The notes beneath the pieces were generated by a model that was not told the origin of the DNA, made no database searches, and saw only the letters and a program-made list of their open reading frames with translations. Position numbers and translations under genes: made by a program. A stretch of DNA of 64,000 nt. Source: Ochotona curzoniae. Its lineage: Eukaryota; Chordata; Mammalia; Lagomorpha; Ochotonidae. The stretch lies in contig NW_024467121.1 of assembly GCF_017591425.1 (NCBI RefSeq), positions 186,001 through 250,000 of the forward strand, read 5' to 3'. Position 1 is the first letter of the stretch. Every line of letters starts with the position of its first letter. Shown here piece by piece: positions 42,493-52,364 of the stretch.

Positions 42493-42827
42493 GGCCCAGC
42501 GCGGTGGCGCAAGTGGTTAAAGGTCCTCGCCTTGCACGCCCGGGGATCCCATGTGGGCGCCGGTTCTAATCCCAGCAGCCCCGCTTCCCTTCCAGCTCCC
42601 TGCCTGTGGCCCAGGAAAGCAGTCGAGGACGGCCCAAAGCTTTGGGAACCTGCACCCGCGTGGGAGACCCGGAAGAGGCTCCTGGCTTCGGATCGGCATA
42701 GTATCGGCCATTGCGCTCACTTGGGGAGTGAATCATCGGACGGAAGATCTTCCTCTCTGCCTCTCCTCTCTGTATATCCGCCTTTCCAATGAAAAAATAA
42801 TAAAAATAAATCTTTAAAAGAAAAAAA
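42493..42827 (+). mobile_element. C-SINE, youngest subfamily, full length
   Basis: Shares GCAAGTGGTTAAAGG, GCACGCCCGG, the intact B box and CCAATGAAAAAATAAT with the copy at 41567. Duplication AGAGAATCACTG (15 bp with the leading A-run) at 42478-42492 and 42825-42839. Confidence 0.98.
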
Positions 42828-42921
42828 AGAGAATCACTGCAAAGTGCATAACAGGACACTCAAATTGTATAAAAATAAAATCAAAATATATACATTCAAT
42901 GTGTTGTTTTTGTACCTTTCT

Positions 42922-43243
42922 TAAAAATTTACTTAAAAGTCGGAATTGCAGAGAGAGAAAGAAATGAGGGGAGGGGGGGTTGGGGAGTTAAAGAGAGATC
43001 TGCCATCTACTGGTTCACTTCCCAAATGATAACAGCTGAACAGTAGGTCAAGCTGAAGCCAGGAGCCAGAAGCCATGCGGGTGGAAAGGGGCCCAAACAC
43101 TTAGGCCATCCTCTACTGCTTTCTCAGAGATGGGCAGGGAGCTGGATCAGCAGTGCAACCAGTAAGACAAAAAAAAATCAGTGTCCATAAGGATGCCAGT
43201 GTTGCAGATAGTGGCTTAGCCCTCTATGCCACAATGCTGGCTC
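42922..43243 (-). mobile_element. C-SINE, old
   Basis: AAAAATTTACTTAAAAGTCGG, GGTTCACTTCCCAAATG, TTAGGCCATCCTCTACTGC and CACAATGCTGGCTC. A GGGGAGGGGGGGTTGGGG run lies at 42969-42986, and an internal A-run follows AGTAAGAC at about 43170. Confidence 0.87.
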
Positions 43244-43274
43244 TTTGCCTTTACAATTTCAATATGAATTAAAA

Positions 43275-43600
43275 TGGGCCCTGCGTGGTAGCCTAGTAGC
43301 TAAAGCACTCCCCTTGCAAGAGCCAGAATTCCATATGAGGAAGTGGCCCTGCTTCCCATTCAGCTCCTTGCTTGCGGCCTGGGAAAAGCAGTCAAGGACA
43401 GCCCAAAGTCTGTCCAAAGTCTTAGAACCCTGCAGCATGAGGGAAGCCCAGAAGAAGCTCATGGCTCATGCCTTCAGATTAGTTCATCTCTAACCACTGG
43501 GGTCACTTGGGGAGTGACTCATCGGTCGAAAGATCTTCCTCTCTATCTCTCCTCCTCTCTGTATATCTGACTTTCCAATAAAATAAATAAATCATTTTTT
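43275..43600 (+). mobile_element. C-SINE, pika-type, head partly deleted
   Basis: Head GGGCCCTGCGTGGTAGCCTAGTAGC, and then GAATTCCATATGAGGAAGTGGCCCTGC lacks about 25 bp spanning the B box. Contains an AAAGTCTGTCCAAAGTCT duplication. End CCAATAAAATAAATAAATC. Confidence 0.92.
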
Positions 43601-44112
43601 TAAAAGTGTCCAAATGCTATGCCATTTTTACTTTGTCATTTACACCTTTAACTTTTACAGAAGGGATATAAAAAATTTTACATTTAATACAAAACTGTTC
43701 AATACACTGCCCATATTTAGTCTTAGCTAATGAATTTAAAATGAGAATGCCTAGATCAAAAATGAGTTGAATTTTTTTTTAATTTAGCCACAAAAGTTAC
43801 CAAAGTCCCTGTTCATACCAATATAATACAATGTGCTGAGGGAAATGTGCTTGAGTCAAATGAACATATATTTCATTTTCTGAGCAAAAATAACATCTGA
43901 TGTGTCAAATGAGCTGGATGGCCAACAGATACTACACATTCAGTGGAGAAAGACAACCTGGAAGGACTACCAGAGACAAACTAGAAGAGGAAATTGCAGC
44001 GAGCTTGGGACTGAGGTGAGCCCAGAGACGGCAGCTGTCCACAGCGCAGACAGCCAAAGCCAGGAGATTCAAATTTCACCTCTATCTTTGGGAAACAACA
44101 TGCAAATCCTTC
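43601..44112. other. No gene; unclassified
   Basis: AT-rich left part, more mixed right part with CAGCGAGCTTGGGACTG.. GAGACGGCAGC at 43997-44035. No repeat or gene is recognised. Confidence 0.35.
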
Positions 44113-44434
44113 TGGGACCAGCACTGTGCTGTAACAGGTAAAGCTGCTGCCTATGGTACCAGCATCCCTACAGATGCTAGTTAATGTCCCAGCTCCTCCA
44201 CTTCTGATCCAGCTCCCTGCTAATGACATGGGAAAGTACAAAGAGATAGCCCAAGTGCGTGGCCCCTGTACCCACACAGAGATCAGTATGAAACTCTGGC
44301 TTCTGGCTTCAGTCAGCCCTAGTACTGGCCCTTGAAGCCATTTAGAAAGTGAACAGCAGATGGACGTGCATGTGTGTCTGCCTGCCTGTCTCCCTCTCTC
44401 TAACTCTGACTTGCAAATAAATAAATAAGTCTTC
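44113..44434 (+). mobile_element. C-SINE, old, interrupted at its tail
   Basis: GACCAGCACTGTGCTGTAACAGG, CCAGCTCCTCCACTTCTGATCC, CTTGCAAATAAATAAATAAGTCTT. The tail sequence AAACAAATAAATCTT reappears at 44726 after the next copy. Confidence 0.9.
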
Positions 44435-44436
44435 TT

Positions 44437-44722
44437 TTTAGATTTACACCTCAGATTTACAGAAAAAGGAGGGACAAAGAGAAAGATCTTCCACTCTGCT
44501 GGTTTACTCCCCAAATGGCCACAATAGCCTGAGCTGAGCCAATGTGAAGCCAAGAACCAGGAGCTTCTTCAAGGTCTCCCACACAGATGCAGGGTCTGAA
44601 GGCTTTAGGCCACAAACAGGGAGCTGGACAGGAAGTGGAGCAGCTGGAACAGGAACTGGAACCCAAATGGGATCCTGGCACTTGCAAGGAGAGAATTTTG
44701 CTACTAAGCCACTATGGCGGGT
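44437..44722 (-). mobile_element. C-SINE, pika-type, inserted in the previous tail
   Basis: GAAAGATCTTCCACTCTGC, CCCAAATGGCCACAATAGCC, a short loss before GGCCACAAACAGGGAG, and the head end GCCACTATGGCGGG. AAATAAATAAGTCTT-like repeats flank it (44419-44433 and 44726-44740). Confidence 0.92.
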
Positions 44723-44740
44723 ATTAAACAAATAAATCTT

Positions 44741-45534
44741 TAAACACACACACCATCCCTTCTTCAGAAGAGAATTCACAGACTCTTCAAGGCACACTTG
44801 GACTTTCTGCAAAGGGCCCAGGCCCTAAATGCCAAATTGAGACACCTCTTCTGTTTACCATGGGTTACAGGTAAAGGCTTAAGAGGAAAGAAAGGGCAGA
44901 TGACCACATAGAAATCAAGCATTTAAAACTGAAAATAGAATGAAAGAAAAAAGGCAGCCATTGAGAAGGACCTGTTCCCAGTGACAAAAATAACACTGTC
45001 TAGAGTACAGAGTGTACTAGCTTGAAGATTCTTAGATTCATCTTAAGATGTAAAATATAGGTACTCTAAGAACAGAGACTTGTTTGTAGAATGCCTAAAA
45101 ACAGAAACATTCATATTACCAGCTAAAAAGAAATAATCATAGGAGCTTGACTCACATTTAAAATACATACAAGAGAGAAAGAGTGTGTGTGTGTGTGCGC
45201 ACGCGTGTGTGTAGTACAACATAAAGAAAACTAAGGTGGAACACACCAAATCCACAAATCCTCAACATATTATGGCAAATCTCAAAACAAGGCAATGAAT
45301 AAGCCCATGCTGCAGTCACAGAAATGGAGGCTCCAAGTCAGTAAACAGCAGAATCACTCTATTACACTATTTTCCCCCAAAATGAAAATGCCTCAAAAGA
45401 TTTTCACATCCAGAGTAACAAAGTTAAAAAAAAAAATCAGAAAGCCTTCCTTTGAAGGAGAAAATAACATTCACAAAGCAATACAAAATCACAATGGCAT
45501 GAGATCTCCTGTACAGCATGGATCTATACTCAAA
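44741..45534. other. No gene; unclassified, with a GT tract
   Basis: Nothing coding is seen. ACACACACACC at 44744-44754 and a GT/GC tract at 45182-45213 are the only structured parts. Confidence 0.35.
45182..45213 (+). repeat. (GT)n with alternating CG core
   Basis: GTGTGTGTGTGTGTGCGCAC followed by GCGTGTGTGTG is an uninterrupted alternating purine-pyrimidine tract with a self-complementary centre. Confidence 0.95.
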
Positions 45535-45706
45535 TCACCTGCCATTGTCCATGCCTGCAATGACACATATGACTGTATGAAGAACTATACTGTAGTAATG
45601 ATATAGGGGAACTCAGTGAGGGGGACGGAACTGGGGAGTGGATAAGGGAAATCCCAGGGCCTATGGAACTGTATCATAAAATAATAATAATAAAGAGAAG
45701 TAAAAT
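45535..45706 (+). mobile_element. L1 3' UTR end, lagomorph type
   Basis: TGCCATTGTCCATGCCTGC, AATGATATAGGGGAACTCAG, GGGAAATCCCAGGGCC and TATGGAACTGTATCATAAAATAATAATAATAAAG match the 3' UTR of the 22-kb L1 on the opposite strand. Confidence 0.9.
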
Positions 45707-45837
45707 TTAAAGAAAAAAATAACTAAACTTTAACTGCATCACCACAGGTGAGGCATCAGACATGCTAATCAGACTGATTTAATCATTCATGTCAAATGTT
45801 TTGCATATATTAATGCCAACACACTTAAAAAAAAAAA

Positions 45838-45985
45838 TACTGGCGGCTGACCCTGTGTCTATTGAATTAAACCACTACCCTGCAATGTCAGCATTCCACA
45901 CAGGTGCCGGTTCAAGACCCAACTGCTCCATTTCTGATTTAACTGCTTCCCAATGTGGTATAACTAAAGGAAATCTTAAGAAAAA
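45838..45985 (+). mobile_element. C-SINE, old, internally deleted
   Basis: Head to CCAACTGCTCCATTTCTGATTTAACTGC is present with a good B box (GGTTCAAGACCC). It then jumps to a tail-like AAGGAAATCTTAAG. Confidence 0.75.
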
Positions 45986-46212
45986 TTTTGTCATTTATTG
46001 TTAAGAATGACATTTAGAAGACAATCACAAATAGCTAAAATGCTCCCTTTCCTCATGGTACAATTTATGGTTCTTCACATTTCTAAAGACTGTCTCCTGC
46101 TCTACTAAACTAATCCTAAGGAAATCGGTCATGTCTGCATATATAGTTAACATTTCTTATTTATAATAATTGTGTTAGTGATACTCTCTTCCTTCTAGCT
46201 TACCCTTTAATT
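45986..46212. other. No gene; unclassified
   Basis: AT-rich, no structure seen. Confidence 0.3.
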
Positions 46213-46214
46213 TT

Positions 46215-46472
46215 TTTTACAAGATTTATTTATTTATTGGAAAGTCAGATATACAGAGAGGAGGAGAGAGAGAGAGAGGAAGATCTTCCGTCTGATGATT
46301 CACTCTCCAAGTGAGCGCAATGGCTTTGGGCCGTCCTCGACTGCTTTCCCAGGCCACAAGCAGGGAGCTGGATGGGAAGTGGAGCTGCCGGGATTAGAAC
46401 CGGTGCCTATATGGGATCCCTGCATGTTCAATAAGAGGACTCTAGCCGCTAGGCCACCATGCCGCTGGGCCC
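46215..46472 (-). mobile_element. C-SINE, young, with internal deletion
   Basis: AAGATTTATTTATTTATTGG, GATCTTCCGTCTGATGATTC, then GCGCAATGG joins directly to CTTTGGGCCGTCC, losing about 80 bp between short GGC repeats. TACCCTTTAA (46201) and TACCCTTCAA (46473) flank it. Confidence 0.94.
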
Positions 46473-46489
46473 TACCCTTCAACTTTTTT

Positions 46490-46687
46490 ATTTTTAGCTT
46501 ATTTTACTTATTTGAGATGTAGAGAAAAACCTCTGATCTGCTGATTCACTCCTCAAACTCCCAACTGCATAGTCTGAGCCAAGAGCTGAGAACTCAACCC
46601 AGGACTCACACATGGGTGACAGCGATCCAATACCTTGAGCCATCACTTGCTGCTTCCCAGAGTGCACCTTAGAAAGTTGGAATCAGG
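46490..46687 (-). mobile_element. C-SINE, old: tail and body, split by a nested SINE
   Basis: TTATTTTACTTATTTGAGATG, CTGCTGATTCACTCCTC, GGGTGACAGCGATCC and CTTGAGCCATCACTTGCTGC are old-subfamily blocks. Confidence 0.82.
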
Positions 46688-47006
46688 GCCTGGCACAGCA
46701 GTCTAGTGGTTTAAGTCCTCACCTTGCATGCACTAGGATAGCTTATGGGTATCAATTCATATCCCAGATATGAACTCCACTTCCCTTCCAGCTCCTTATC
46801 TGTGGCCTGGGAAAGCAGTAGAGGATGGCCCAAAGCGTTGGGACCCTAAACCTGTGTGGGAGACCCAGAAGCAGCTCCTGGCTCCTGGTTTCAGATCAGC
46901 TCTGCTCCAATCCTTGTGGCCAATTGGGGGATGAACCAGAGGATGGAAAATCTTTCAATATCTCCTTCTCTCTGTATATCTAACTTTCCAATAAAAAAAA
47001 AAAAAA
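46688..47006 (+). mobile_element. C-SINE, pika-type, full length, nested
   Basis: Head GCCTGGCACAGCAGTCTAGTGG, GGCCTGGGAAAGCAGTAGAGG, end CCAATAAAAAA. Perfect 15-bp duplication AAAGTTGGAATCAGG at 46673-46687 and 47007-47021. Confidence 0.96.
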
Positions 47007-47095
47007 AAAGTTGGAATCAGGACCAGGGCTAAAATTCAACACACACACACTCCAAGTTACTTTTTAATTACTAAACCAAATGCCTACATTTATAA
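47007..47095 (-). mobile_element. C-SINE, old: head remnant, continuation of 46490
   Basis: GGAATCAGGACCAGGGCTAAAATTC followed by (AC)n and TTACTAAACCAAATGCC fits the degraded head of the split element. Confidence 0.6.
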
Positions 47096-47699
47096 TGATT
47101 TTTGGGTATTAGGCTTACTAAGCCATTTTATTAACACTGGAATCACAGAACAAGAAGAACCATTAGGACTTAGGCCATGATAAATTTTACCTCAATTCTA
47201 AGAGTACCAGAAGTCATTGAAGTATTTCAGACCTAAGCGTACTGATTAAACCTGAATTTCAGGAAACTATCAGATTAGCTAACTAATAATACTAGTAAAA
47301 TAAATTAGAGAATCCCAAACAACATATATATAACAATGTTATACAATCAGGTAGGCACAAGAATACTAATACAAAAACATCACTGTGAGATTCCAGAAGT
47401 TACCAAGCAAGCTAAGTAACCCTAACATAAGAGTAAGAAATAATGAACTAACCATGCATATATTGAGTCCCCAGCAAACATCCCTTCCAAGACAGCATTA
47501 GCCTTTACTTCAGTCTACTTCACCTTCGCCCTGTCAGTCTCAACCATAGCAGGTGTTTCCAACCCAATGTAACACAATGCAAATCACCTACAAGGTTGAG
47601 TGTAACCCTTCCCAAAGAGGCATGCCTTTATGATGTCACTGAAAATGATGAAAATGCTTCCAGCCAATGGCAAAGCCACTGACAAAAGTAAAGATCTAT
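47096..47699. other. No gene; unclassified
   Basis: 600 bp with no repeat recognised; includes a GCAATTAGCC-free, mixed-composition block at 47470-47690 without an exon signature. Confidence 0.35.
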
Positions 47700-47702
47700 G
47701 AG

Positions 47703-47728
47703 GGATACTGACTGGATACTGGATACTG
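47703..47728 (+). repeat. Short tandem GGATACTG(G/A)
   Basis: GGATACTGACTGGATACTGG then ATACTGG gives three copies of GGATACTG at the SINE boundary. Confidence 0.85.
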
Positions 47729-48055
47729 GCTGTGGCTCAGCCAGTAAAGCCGCTATCTATGGCACCAGGTAGCATCCAACGGCGCCAGTTCAAATCTCAG
47801 AAGCCCTACTTTTAATCCCACTTTCTGCTCATGTGCCTGGGAAAGCAGCAGAGCACAGCCCAAATTTTTGTACCCACATGGAAGACCCAGAAGAAGTTCC
47901 TGACTCCTGGCTCCTGGCTTCTGGCTTCTGGCTTCAGATGGGCCTTACTTCTGGCCACTGCAGCTATTTGGAGAGTGAACCAGTGGATCAAGATATCTTT
48001 CTCTCAGTTTCTCCCCATCTTTTTGTAACTCTGATTCTTCAAGTAAGTAACATTT
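47722..48055 (+). mobile_element. C-SINE, old
   Basis: GGCTGTGGCTCAGCCAGTAAAGCC, CGCCAGTTCAAATCTC (B box), GTGCCTGGGAAAGCAGCAGAGC. The GGCTCCTGGCTTCTGG unit is repeated about four times at 47908-47935. Confidence 0.88.
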
Positions 48056-48118
48056 TAAAGATTTATTTAAATTTTATTAGAAAGGAAGGGGGAGGAGGAA
48101 AAGAGGGAAACACCTAAG
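48056..48118 (-). mobile_element. C-SINE tail fragment
   Basis: TAAAGATTTATTTAAATTTTATTAG then AAAGGAAGGGGGAGGAGG is only the last 60 bp of a minus-strand copy, tail-to-tail with the previous one. Confidence 0.6.
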
Positions 48119-48589
48119 AAAACTAATGAGGCCCTTGTGAACACTGTGATGAAAAGGATTTTGTCATCCTGGAAAAGTCCGTAATAACATCAACAATAAA
48201 GTTTCATGCTACCTTCCAGTTTTGCCAGAGAAATTATGCAAAAAACTCTTAAAAGCAACCCACACTTCATTAATTCATCTTCCACTCTAAGAACCTGATA
48301 CACAGCTGCAACTAAAAAATGAATGTTGAATGTTCTCATAATTTTGTTTCACTTTTCAAAATTAAACCCAAATAAAACATTTTCTCTGTACCCCTGCTGT
48401 GCATTCTTATCTCTGAAACGTTCTAGGTCAATTCATTCTACATGGCCTTGTTCTCTAACAATTATATTCAGAAAATAAAGACCCTGTATATGATGAAATC
48501 ACAAGGAAAAATGCTCACGTTCACATCAATATTTAGTAAAGTCAAATATATGCCTAGGTTCACAAACCAGAGGCTCAAAAGCTTACTGG
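48119..48589. other. No gene; unclassified
   Basis: AT-rich; no repeat recognised. Confidence 0.35.
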
Positions 48590-48805
48590 TTCAAACCATG
48601 GGCTGTGGAACCACACTTTCAACTTCGTAAGTCGACTGCATACCCACGGGGGGTCCCTGAACAAGCCATTTACTTCTCTGTGCCTTGGTGTGCTCACCTC
48701 TACAGTGAGGATGACAAGAGTTTCTAACTTACAAGCTGTCAGAGCAATATTAAGTCCCAATGTAAAGCTTTCAGGCAGTAGGTGCTCAGTAACTATGAGC
48801 TTTGT
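48590..48805 (+). mobile_element. MIR SINE, sense, nearly full
   Basis: GTTCAAACCATGGGCTGTGG, CCTGAACAAGCCATTTACTTCTC, TGCCTTGGTGTGCTCACCTC, and a 3' part AGGCAGTAGGTGCTCAGTAAC follow the MIR consensus. Confidence 0.88.
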
Positions 48806-49537
48806 TTTTCAACTATAGGAAAACAGCAACACAAATCTCAAAACTTGGAATCAATTAGCAAAGGAAAAATATCTTAAAAACAGAAGCTTTGTTTTAAATA
48901 CAAGTACATGCATTTTACATAAAACTAAGACCAGGGAAAATGAGAACAGATGTACTTATGATAAAACAAGCCAAAAACATATATCCATACCCATACTTTT
49001 TGTTTAACACATAATTTTTACATATTAAAAATTATGCATTTATTTTCTAAAAATATAAGAACATTTTTAAACATTTTAAAGGTATATCAGACTTCTAACA
49101 CTAGAAACAAATTCCTGTATCCTAATAAAAATTAAATCTAAAAACCTTATATGAAGAGCAGAAAACCTGATATTATAAAAGGACTAATTCTCTCCCTTGT
49201 ACATATTAATACATTAACACAATTCGTCTCCTATATGAGCAGCAGGGGTTTAGTGTATAGGTCATTTTCTGCTTGGTCAGAAATTGAGTAATAGAACTGA
49301 AACCAACACTCTCTTATGGAGAGTGCCATGGAGCCTGGCCCAAGGGTTCTAAAACTAACCTGGAAATGTGTTAAATGGAATAACAAATGAAGTCTTAAAG
49401 AGTACCTGCCTCTATTACTACCAAAATGTATAACAAACAATGAGTTGCAGTACAGAATTACACAATTAATGAGTCCAGAGGCAGAATTAATTATTCAGAA
49501 TGTTCTTTACTTTAATATATATATATATATATATGGT
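48806..49537. other. No gene; AT-rich
   Basis: 730 bp; ends with a (TA)n run (49515-49534) and a T-run. No repeat body recognised. Confidence 0.4.
49515..49534 (+). repeat. (TA)n microsatellite
   Basis: About ten TA units immediately before a T-run and SINE. Confidence 0.95.
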
Positions 49538-49808
49538 TTTTTTTTTTTAAAGGCAGAGTTACAGAGAGAAGCAAAAAGAGAGGTACTGCATCCACTGGTT
49601 CGCTCTCCAAATGCTGACAGCCGGAACTGATCTGATCCAAAGCCAGGAGCAAGAAACCGCCTCTGGTGGGTCTCCCACCTGATGCAAGGGCCCAACGGCT
49701 TCAGTCATCCTGCTCTGGAAATGGAGCAGTTGGGAAGTGAACCAATGCCCACATGAGATGTCAGCACCATAGGAGGAGGCTTAGCCTACCATGCCATAGC
49801 ACCAACCG
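49538..49808 (-). mobile_element. C-SINE, old
   Basis: AAAGGCAGAGTTACAGAGAG, CACTGGTTCGCTCTCCAAATG, GGTCTCCCACCTGATGC, GCCATAGCACCAACC. About 30 bp is lost before CTGGAAATGGAGC. Confidence 0.87.
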
Positions 49809-49898
49809 TCCAAATTTAGTATACTTTCAAACCTGTGGAAAATTAAACCACATATGCTGAGAAATGGCCAAATACTTGATACAGTAAGCTTCCATCTT

Positions 49899-50235
49899 TT
49901 TTTTTCAAAGATGTATTATTTATTTTTATTACAAAGTCAGATATACAGAGAGGAGGAGAGACAGAGAGGAAGATCTTCCATCTGTTGATTTAATCCCCAA
50001 GTGAGCGCAATGGCCAATGCTGTGCCAATCCAAAGCCAGGAGCCAGGAGCTTCCTCCAGGTCTCCTACGCAGGTGCAGGGTCCCAAAGCTTTGGGCCATC
50101 CTCGACTGCTTCCTCAGGCCACAAGCAGGGAGCTGGATGGGCAGCAAGGCTGCTGGGATTAGAACCAGTGCCCATATGAGATCCTGGTGCATTCAAGGCA
50201 AGGACTTTAGCCGCTAGGCCATCGCGCCGGGCCTG
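49899..50235 (-). mobile_element. C-SINE, pika-type, full length
   Basis: From a T-run through GATCTTCCATCTGTTGATT and GGGTCCCAAAGCTTTGGG to GCCATCGCGCCGGGCC. Perfect 13-bp duplication AAGCTTCCATCTT at 49886-49898 and 50237-50249. Confidence 0.97.
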
Positions 50236-50460
50236 CAAGCTTCCATCTTAACACCATTAATTTCAGGTGACTTAAATTCAAACATAAAATGAAAGTATAT
50301 ATGTAAAAAACAGTGTACAAGTAAAAGAGAAGAATACGTATGCTAATTTTAGGTATGGGATCACAAAACACTAAAGACAGAAACAATGAAGACTGATGGA
50401 TTGACATCAAATTGTAAGCCTTCTAAACCAAAACAAACAAAATTAAAAGTAGCATGTTTA

Positions 50461-50699
50461 GGGCCCAGCGGTGTGGCCTAGTGGCTAAGATCCTCGCCTT
50501 GAACACCCCGGGATCCCATATGGGCGCCGGTTCTGGTCCCGGTAGCTCCACTTCCCATCCGGCTCACTTTCTGTGACCTGGGAAAGCAGTTGAGGACTGC
50601 GCTCACTTGGATAGTGAATCATCGGATGGAGGATCTTCCTGTCTCTCCTCCTCTCTGTATATCTGACTTTCCAATAAATAAATAAATCTTAAAAAAAAA
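50461..50699 (+). mobile_element. C-SINE, young, with internal deletion
   Basis: Head GGGCCCAGCGGTGTGGCCTAGTGG, intact B box region GGTTCTGGTCCC. GTTGAGGAC then joins TGCGCTCACTTGG, losing about 90 bp. Perfect 15-bp duplication AAAGTAGCATGTTTA at 50446-50460 and 50700-50714. Confidence 0.97.
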
Positions 50700-50714
50700 A
50701 AAGTAGCATGTTTA

Positions 50715-51002
50715 CAAAGTACATCTAGAGTTTCCATCTGAATTCCAATGAATCACACCTCCTGACAAGCTTCTGTGGTGTCTCCTTCCACACCAACTCA
50801 CCTCTGCACTTGAACATGTGACAAGCACAGGTGTGAGAAGAGTTTTCATACTGATGCATGCTCTCATGAGAAGGACACTCTCACCAAGTGACAGATTCGG
50901 GGAGAAGGCCAGATAAGATAAATCCCTTCTTGTCGAATTAATGAACTCAGGTAGGAAAAGAACTGCCCGTCAATTCATTCACATTTTACAAGGTTTTGAG
51001 AG
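50715..51002. other. No gene; unclassified
   Basis: Mixed composition; no repeat or RNA gene recognised. Confidence 0.3.
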
Positions 51003-51327
51003 GCCCAGCCTGATGATCAATTAGCTAGTTCTCCCCAATGCAAGCACCAAGATTCTATATGAATGCCAGTCAGTGTCCCAGCTGCTTCATGTCCCATCCA
51101 GTTCCCTGCTTGTGGCCTGGGAAAGCAGCCAAGAATGGGTCAAAGCCTTGGGACCCTGCACTCACATGGGAGACCTAGGCAGAGCTCCAGGCTCCTGCCT
51201 CCGGATCGGCTCAGTTATGATGATTGCAGCATTTGGGGAGTGAGCCAGCAGACAGAAGATCTTTCTGTCTCTTCTTCTCTCTGTAAATCTGTCTTTCCAA
51301 TAAAAATAAATAAATCTTTAAAAACAA
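51003..51327 (+). mobile_element. C-SINE, pika-type, diverged head
   Basis: GAGGCCCAGCCTGATGATCAATTAGC, GTGGCCTGGGAAAGCAGCC, CCTTGGGACCCTGCACTCAC, end CCAATAAAAATAAATAAATCTTT. Confidence 0.93.
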
Positions 51328-51439
51328 AGGGGGGAAAAAAAAGCAAGGTTTAGAGGCAGTTTGCTAACAGGATAGATAACATACAGTTTTATATTTATTA
51401 TGAAAGGTTAATATTTTTATTAAGATATTTCAAAGTCAT

Positions 51440-51692
51440 TGTAAGACATTGTCCACAGAGAGCACATCAACAGATATTTACACAAAAGTGTTCCTATAGA
51501 GATGAAAACTGTTTAACCTTACTAATAATCTAAGAAATATAAAACAAAACAATGCAATTACACCTCTTCCTCTAAGATTAGCAAAGATTAAAAAAGCATA
51601 TAACACCTGAGTTGGCCAGAGCAGGGAAACTGGAACTCTCATCTACCTTGTAATGTATCTCAAAAACTGATATAATTTTCTCTAGTCGTGAA
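51440..51692 (+). mobile_element. Old L1 ORF2 3' fragment
   Basis: TTACTAATAATCTAAGAAAT, AAAACAATGCAATTACACCTC, TTAGCAAAGATTAAAAAAGC, GTTGGCCAGAGCAGGG and ACTCTCATCTACCTTG follow L1 ORF2 order. No open frame remains. Confidence 0.78.
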
Positions 51693-51711
51693 ATCTCTTT
51701 TTTTTTTGAAT

Positions 51712-52008
51712 TGCTTTAAAGATTTATTTTTATTTGAAAGGCAGATTTTATAGAAGAGAAACATATAGAGGTCTTCCATTCACTGATTCACTCCCCAAAA
51801 GGCCACAATGCTCAGAGCTGATTGTTAACCAAGAGCCAGGAGCTTCTTCCAGCTCCAAAGAACTTAAGTCATCCTCCACCGCTTTCCCAGGCCATAAACA
51901 GAGAGCTGGATTGGACTGGTGCAACCGGAACATGAAACTGCATGCACAGGGAATGCCAGCACCAAGTGATGGAAGATTAGTGTGCTGTGCCACCACTCCA
52001 TCAGCCCA
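51712..52008 (-). mobile_element. C-SINE, intermediate age
   Basis: GCTTTAAAGATTTATTTTTATTTG, CACTCCCCAAAAGGCC, TCCACCGCTTTCCCAGGCC, GTGCCACCACTCC. It sits at the end of the old L1 piece. Confidence 0.9.
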
Positions 52009-52364
52009 TCTCTTCTGCTAATTTCATTTGCACTTCCTATTCAAATATTTATGCATACACAGAGAGAACTGTAGGTTCAAATCACAGGATCTTAATCATC
52101 TAGTCTTTATAATTAAGTTGATTTTAGAATAAGAATAAGGTGTCACTGAAGGCTTTCAGAGAAGTATAAAAACATTTAATCTCTAAAATCGGTGGATCTA
52201 AAGCACAGAGAACAGACAAGAATGTCAATGAGGAACACTGATGTTCAGATGAGATTTAACAGTAGTCTGGACTTGGCAAGTCAGTGAGATGAACAGAAGC
52301 AAATGGAGGCCAGTCTGGCAGGATGCTGATAGGGTAGATACAGGAGAGCAGGAAACACTGCTCT
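52009..52364. other. No gene; unclassified
   Basis: No repeat recognised; may be part of the same old L1 insertion but has no identifiable motif. Confidence 0.3.

Noticed and set aside
43981..44553. 190-codon open frame on the minus strand
   Set aside because: It spans the head and body of the C-SINE pair at 44.1-44.7 kb and has no domain of its own.
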